Assembly (NCBI GenBank): GCA_035651955.1
Contig: DASRES010000069.1
Location: forward strand, 62,001-126,000
Reading direction: 5' to 3'
DNA length: 64,000 nucleotides
DNA from: Acidimicrobiia bacterium
GTDB lineage: Bacteria > Actinomycetota > Acidimicrobiia > IMCC26256 > JAMXLJ01
Part shown: in pieces, positions 60,534 through 64,000 of the stretch
Numbering within the stretch: position 1 is the stretch's first letter
Layout: each line of letters begins with the position of its first letter
Notes under the pieces: model-generated
Seen by the model: only the letters and a program-made list of their open reading frames with translations
Told to the model about the DNA's origin: nothing
Databases searched by the model: none
Position numbers and translations under genes: made by a program

Positions 60534-61814
60534 CTGAATCGACCGGAGAGCGTCGACTACGCGGCGAACCTGCTGCGGCTGGTCGGGCTCGACATGCCCG
60601 TCGACGGGCCGCCCGATCCCGGCCCGGCCGACGACTGGGCCGCGTCGGGTGCGATGTTCCTGACCGGCGAGGCCGACGGCCCGCCCCGCGTGCTCCGCGG
60701 GCCGGTGTGCGCGCGGCTGCGTGGTTGCGCGCTCGCACTGCACGCGCTCAGCGGCGGTGCCGTCGCCGTCGACGGACCCGCGCTGCTCGGCGAGCGCGCC
60801 GCGATCGCGCACCTCGGGAGGAACGGGACGACCTCACCCGGCGGCAGCTGTCGCCTGCTCCAGGCGCGCGACGGCTGGATCGCGGTCAACCTCGCGCGAC
60901 GCGACGACTTCGCGATGCTGCCCGCGTTGCTCGCGCGCGAGCTCGCCGGGGATCCGTGGGCCGCGCTCGAGAACCACGTCGCGACGCACGGCGCCGAGGA
61001 GGTCGTCACGCGTGCGCAGCTCCTCGGCGTCCCGGCCGCGGTCGTCGCGCCGCCGCGCGACGGAGCCCCACCGTTCGCCGTGACGCGCGGAGCACGGCGT
61101 CGGCGGCGCGATCCACCGCTCGTCGTCGACCTGTCAGCACTGTGGGCCGGGCCGCTGTGCACGAGTCTCCTCGGTCTTGCCGGCTGCGACGTCGTGAAGG
61201 TCGAGAGCCGGGCACGTCCTGACGGCGCCCGGCGCGGACCACCGGCGTTCTTCGACCTGATGAACGCGGGCAAGCGCAGCGTCTGCGTCGAGCTCGGGAC
61301 GCCCGCCTGGCGGGCGCTGGTCGAGGCGGCCGACGTCGTCGTCGAGAGCTCGCGCCCGCGCGTGATGGAACAGGCCGGCGTCGACGTCGGCGCGCTCGTC
61401 GCGCGCGGCACCGTGTGGGTCTCGTTCACCGGGTACGGGCGTGGCGGCGACTGGCGCGACCGCGTCGCGTTCGGTGACGACGCCGCAGCCGCGGGGGGCG
61501 CGTGCGCGCTCCTCGCCGGTGACGACGGCGTGCCGATGATCTGTGCCGATGCCTTCGGCGATCCCGTCGCCGGGCTCCACGGCGCAGTCGCCGCACTCGC
61601 CTGTCTCTCGGACGGCCGGGGCGCGCTCGTCGACGTCTCGCTTCGTGATGCCGTCTCCGCCGTGCTCGCGGGCGGACGATCGGACGCTGCGGTCGCCCAC
61701 GTACCCGTCGAGGTCGCGCCACCGCGCGCGCGACCGTCGCCCGGTCGCGGGCCGGCGCTCGGCGCGCACACGGAGGACGTTCTGGCGCAGCTCGGGTTCC
61801 AACGGGTGGAATAG
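60534..61814 (+). CDS. Family III CoA transferase (CaiB/BaiF type), possible CTG start
   Basis: 426 residues if started at CTG 60534. WAASGAMFLTGEADGPP and CRLLQARDGWIAVNLARRDD precede LVVDLSALWAGPLCTSLLGL (CoA-binding family motif) and FFDLMNAGKRSVCVEL, the order seen in a subfamily of actinobacterial CoA transferases. The segment before WAASG (SVDYAANLLRLVGLD) looks coding, yet the first ATG is at 60594 inside it and no GTG or TTG exists upstream. CTG 60534 aligns with the ATG that follows copy A of the spacer repeat, supporting it. It would move CoA between carboxylic acids. Confidence 0.82.
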   Translation: MNRPESVDYAANLLRLVGLDMPVDGPPDPGPADDWAASGAMFLTGEADGPPRVLRGPVCARLRGCALALHALSGGAVAVDGPALLGERAAIAHLGRNGTTSPGGSCRLLQARDGWIAVNLARRDDFAMLPALLARELAGDPWAALENHVATHGAEEVVTRAQLLGVPAAVVAPPRDGAPPFAVTRGARRRRRDPPLVVDLSALWAGPLCTSLLGLAGCDVVKVESRARPDGARRGPPAFFDLMNAGKRSVCVELGTPAWRALVEAADVVVESSRPRVMEQAGVDVGALVARGTVWVSFTGYGRGGDWRDRVAFGDDAAAAGGACALLAGDDGVPMICADAFGDPVAGLHGAVAALACLSDGRGALVDVSLRDAVSAVLAGGRSDAAVAHVPVEVAPPRARPSPGRGPALGAHTEDVLAQLGFQRVE

Positions 61815-61818
61815 GCGC

Positions 61819-62301
61819 GTGGCGCGGATCCGCATCCCCGACGGGGACGACCCCGAGATCGTCCGAGTGTGGTCGCTGCAACCGGAGATGTCCGCGGCCC
61901 TGAACGCGCTGACGGACGCCGTGCACAACAAGAGCATCCTGCCGCCCCGCGAACGCGAATGCGTGCGGATGCGGATCGCGCAGATCAACGACTGCCCGAT
62001 ATGACTGGGCTGGCGCGTCGCGTCGTTGGCGCGACACGGGGTCACCGAGGAGATGTATGCGCACGTCGCGGACGCGCACGAGCGTGACGACTACACGGCT
62101 CGTGAGAAGCTCGCCATCGAGTACGCCGAGCGGTTCGCGCTCGACCACCTCGACCTCGACGACGAGTTCTTCGTGACGCTCCGCGAGCACTTCAGCGACG
62201 CCGAGATCCTCGACCTCACGATCGTCATCGGCGACTACCTCGCGTTCGGCCGCCTCACGCAGGTCCTGAAGCTCGACCAGTCGTGCAGCCTTGACGGCTG
62301 A
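61819..62301 (+). CDS. AhpD/carboxymuconolactone-decarboxylase-like protein with in-frame TGA; candidate CxxU selenoprotein
   Basis: 160 residues if TGA 62002-62004 is decoded. The protein has the AhpD-like layout: LPPRERECVRMRIAQIND, then the redox motif C59-P-I-[TGA62], then LGWRVASLARHGVTEEM and the helical C-terminus FVTLREHFSDAEILDLTIVI. The stop falls exactly on the second cysteine of CxxC, and the same frame continues 99 codons to 62301. AhpD-like CxxU selenoproteins are a known group. An 8-bp hairpin with a GUU loop follows (62017-62035). The codon before is ATA, rare here, so a two-base change from ATC TGC is the main alternative (pseudogene or error). GTG start 4 bases after the CoA transferase stop. 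Confidence 0.68.
62002..62035 (+). promoter_or_regulatory. Candidate bacterial SECIS element after TGA
   Basis: The TGA is followed after 12 bases by GTCGCGTC-GTT-GGCGCGAC (62017-62035): eight pairs including one U-G, with apical loop GUU. The distance from TGA to the loop is 20 bases, inside the 16-37 range used for bacterial SECIS elements, and a G leads the loop as SelB recognition requires. An outer TGAC/GTCA pairing (62002-62005 with 62041-62044) is possible. GC-rich coding DNA makes chance stems common. Confidence 0.5.
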
Positions 62302-62974
62302 CGGTCGGGAGCTCGCGGGGCTCGCCGCGCTCGTCACCGGCGTCGACCGCCCCATCGGGGACGGGCTCGCCCGCGCGCTCGCCGACGCGGGCGCGACCGT
62401 CGCGGTGCGCGGTAGCCATCTCGACCCCGTCGACAACGTCTTCGCCACGGCGCGCGACGAGCTGGGCGCGGACGTCGACGTCGTCGTCCACGCCGCGCTG
62501 CCGCCCGGCGCCGCGGAACTGCTCGCGTTCGAAGAGGTGACCGACGAGCGTTGGGAAACCGTCTGGGAGCGCGGGATGCGCACGACCCTGGCGCTGCTGC
62601 AGGGTGCGTTCCCCGCGATGCGCGAACGTGGTCGCGGCCGGTTCGTGTTCGTGTCGCCGACACTGTCGATGTCGGGCGCGCCGGGCTTGGTCCCGCTCAC
62701 CGCGTACGTCGAGGGCCAGCGACTGCTCGCGAAGTCGGCGGCACGCCAGTGGGGTCCGTACGGCATCACCGTGAACTGCGTCGCGCCCGCGCCCGAGCTC
62801 GCGGTGGCGGGAACTGCCGCGGGCGCGGTGTCGCTCGCGGCCCCCGCCCTCGGCGGCCCCGGCGACGCGCGTGACGACCTGGGGCCGGTGGTCACGTTCC
62901 TCGCGTCGGACGCCGCGCACTTCGTGACGGGCGTGACCGTCTGTGCCGACGGCGGTGTGTGGATGGCGCCGTGA
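62291..62974 (+). CDS. Degenerate short-chain dehydrogenase/reductase
   Basis: 227 residues from a TTG that overlaps the preceding gene by 11 bases. The SDR fold is evident (LAALVTGVDRPIGDGLARAL; VSPTLSMSGAPGLVPLTAYV; CVAPAPELAVAG; VTFLASDAAHFVTGVTVCAD), but the Gly-rich loop reads TGVDRPIG, NNAG is replaced by VHAAL, and the catalytic Lys of YxxxK is Gln143 (Tyr139 and Ser126 stay). Shorter than its neighbours. Possibly an inactive partner of the following intact SDR, or a hydratase-like relative. Confidence 0.82.
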   Translation: MTADGRELAGLAALVTGVDRPIGDGLARALADAGATVAVRGSHLDPVDNVFATARDELGADVDVVVHAALPPGAAELLAFEEVTDERWETVWERGMRTTLALLQGAFPAMRERGRGRFVFVSPTLSMSGAPGLVPLTAYVEGQRLLAKSAARQWGPYGITVNCVAPAPELAVAGTAAGAVSLAAPALGGPGDARDDLGPVVTFLASDAAHFVTGVTVCADGGVWMAP

Positions 62975-63732
62975 CGCTCGACGGTCGCGTCGCGATCGTG
63001 ACGGGCGCCGGGCAAGGGGTCGGTCGGGGCATCGCGCTCGCGCTCGCGGCCCGTGGCGCGCGCGTCGTGATCGCGGCACGGCGCGCGGAGACCGGCGATC
63101 CCGTCGCGCGGGAGATCTCGGAGCGCGGAGGCGAGGCCGAGTGCATCGTGACGGACGTGACACGCCGCGACGACGTCGAGCGGTGCGTCGACGCGACCGT
63201 CCGGCGGTTCGGCGCGCTGCACGTCATGGTCCACAACGCGTACGCCGGTGGCATCGCGCACCGCTTGGAGGACGTCGGCGCCGAGCTCTGGGAGCAGAGC
63301 TCGAGGACCGCCGTCTGGGGCTCGTTCTACTGCGCGCAGCTCGCGTTCCCGCACCTGCGGGATGCGGGCGCGCGCGGCCGGTTGGTCCTCGTCACCTCCC
63401 CGGCGGGCGTCGAGGGGAGCGCGAACATCCCGCTGTACGCGCCGGTGAAGGCCGCGCAACGTGCGATGTCGAAGAGCCTGGCGCGCGAGTGGGGTCGGTA
63501 CGGGATCACGGTGAACTGCATCGCACCGGTCGCGGAGACGCCCGCGCTCGCGCGCGCGTTCGAGCTCACCCCGGAGCTGAAGGGCCGGCTCGAGGCGCGC
63601 ACGCCACTCGGCCGCGTCGGCGACGCCGAGCGCGACGTCGGCGGTGTCGTCGCGTTCCTCGCGTCGGACGACGCCGGCTACGTCACCGCGCAGACGATCG
63701 TCTGCGACGGCGGCAGCTTCACCGGGTTGTGA
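62971..63732 (+). CDS. Short-chain dehydrogenase/reductase
   Basis: 253 residues. TGAGQGVGRGIALAL, HNAYAGG (NNAG variant), TSPAGVEGSANIPLYAPVK with intact Y and K, and the CIAPVAETPALARAF loop are visible. The GTG overlaps the degenerate SDR's stop (GTGA), so the two are translated together and may form a heteromer. A GTG 12 bases upstream is an alternative. Last gene of the plus-strand catabolic operon, followed by a terminator. Confidence 0.88.
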   Translation: MTLDGRVAIVTGAGQGVGRGIALALAARGARVVIAARRAETGDPVAREISERGGEAECIVTDVTRRDDVERCVDATVRRFGALHVMVHNAYAGGIAHRLEDVGAELWEQSSRTAVWGSFYCAQLAFPHLRDAGARGRLVLVTSPAGVEGSANIPLYAPVKAAQRAMSKSLAREWGRYGITVNCIAPVAETPALARAFELTPELKGRLEARTPLGRVGDAERDVGGVVAFLASDDAGYVTAQTIVCDGGSFTGL

Positions 63733-63733
63733 C

Positions 63734-63765
63734 GACGACCGTGCGCCGGAAGGCGCCCGGTCGTC
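63734..63765. terminator. Bidirectional hairpin terminator
   Basis: Outer arms GACGACCG (63734-63741) and CGGTCGTC (63758-63765), a T/C mismatch, then GCGCC-GGAA-GGCGC with a GGAA tetraloop. It sits between the SDR stop and the convergent ligase stop, so it should end transcription from both sides. Confidence 0.82.
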
Positions 63766-63786
63766 ATGTCTTCGCAGCCGCTCGCC

Positions 63787-64000
63787 TTAGCCCGCGAGCT
63801 CGTCGCGGACCTGGCGGCGCAGCACCTTGCCCGTCGCGGTCGTCGGGAGCTCGTCGGTCACGACGATCACCTGCGGGGCCTTGAGCGAGCCGAGCGTCTC
63901 GCGGGCCCAGACGACGATCGCGTCGACGTCGTCGTCGGCGTCGGGGCGAAGCGTCACCATCGCGCCGATCCGCTCGCCCCACTCGACGTCGGGGAGCCCG
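63787..64000 (-). CDS. AMP-forming acyl-CoA synthetase, C-terminal end (partial)
   Basis: Only the last 71 codons lie in the window; the gene continues beyond base 64000. The minus-strand frame reads GLPDVEWGERIGAMVTLRPD, then WARETLGSLKAPQVIVVTDE and LPTTATGKVLRRQVRDELAG before TAA. This is the C-terminal lid of ANL-superfamily ligases, with the catalytic Lys in TGKVLRR. A third synthetase at the edge of this catabolic block. Confidence 0.85.
   Translation of the reverse strand, partial: GLPDVEWGERIGAMVTLRPDADDDVDAIVVWARETLGSLKAPQVIVVTDELPTTATGKVLRRQVRDELAG

Noticed and set aside
61543-62004. A separate plus-strand protein ending at TGA 62004
   Set aside because: Only its last 61 codons after GTG 61819 are AhpD-like; the upstream part lies inside the CoA transferase in another frame. 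Better read as the first part of the interrupted gene.
62026-62301. A stand-alone 91-residue protein starting after the TGA
   Set aside because: It begins inside the conserved AhpD core without a start codon matching the family; same frame as the upstream part.

Overview
The window reads as one contiguous stretch of a very GC-rich actinobacterial chromosome. The G/C-biased third codon positions, frequent GTG starts with 4-base GTGA or ATGA gene overlaps, two F420-type luciferase-like enzymes, HxlR, TetR and MarR regulators, many acyl-CoA synthetases and short-chain dehydrogenases, and a fused LivH-LivM permease all fit. An Acidimicrobiia-like lineage is my best guess; no marker gene here proves it. 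About 58 protein genes and one tRNA-Arg(ACG) are packed with almost no free space. No stretch over 300 bases lacks a gene, and I saw no CRISPR array, insertion sequence or prophage.

Layout. (1) 1-10375: a plus-strand surface-glycan run. It holds a GT2/HPr-kinase-like fusion cut by the window edge, a GtrA flippase, a GT-C transferase, then four exported proteins (phospholipase C-like phosphoesterase, unknown membrane-anchored protein, GH99-like hydrolase, PhoD-like lipoprotein) joined by stop/start overlaps. A purple-acid-phosphatase-like protein converges on it. (2) 13069-17082: sulfatase, MarR regulator and TauD-type dioxygenase. (3) 17221-22726: a branched-chain-amino-acid-type ABC importer. 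(4) 22949-27817: esterases, tRNA-Arg, AraC/VOC/DHFR-like genes and an SDR. (5) 27835-32572: a cytochrome b/molybdopterin fusion, a ThDP enzyme and a GlcD-type flavoprotein. (6) 32667-37867: sulfotransferase, DUF1214, a luciferase-like oxidoreductase, DUF2786 and GNAT. (7) 37893-46806: a TetR-controlled operon (luciferase-like enzyme, amidohydrolase, dioxygenase) and a convergent CoA-linked catabolic operon. (8) 46836-49291: two tandem trypsin-like proteases diverging from an HxlR regulator. (9) 49314-54851: DMFase-like protein, AI-2E permease, GH15, DJ-1/PfpI and a small ferredoxin. (10) 54932-64000: acyl-CoA synthetases, TetR, four SDRs, a CoA transferase, an AhpD-like gene and the end of a third synthetase.

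The strongest unusual signal is in block 10. The AhpD/carboxymuconolactone-decarboxylase-like gene at 61819-62301 has an in-frame TGA exactly where the second cysteine of the CxxC redox motif belongs, with the same frame open on both sides. An 8-bp hairpin with a GUU apical loop begins 12 bases after the TGA. It is a candidate CxxU selenoprotein with a bacterial SECIS element; a point-mutated pseudogene or a base-calling error are the alternatives.

Other signals worth following are a dyad placed in front of both transcription units of the ABC importer, paired operators at the TetR and HxlR divergent promoters, a dispersed GC-rich repeat that begins exactly at a stop codon and ends at the next start codon (two copies), and two terminators with identical arms and equal loop lengths. 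Blocks 7 and 10 look like alternative routes for activating and degrading carboxylic acids through CoA thioesters, fed by the importer and esterases; the actual substrates cannot be read from sequence.
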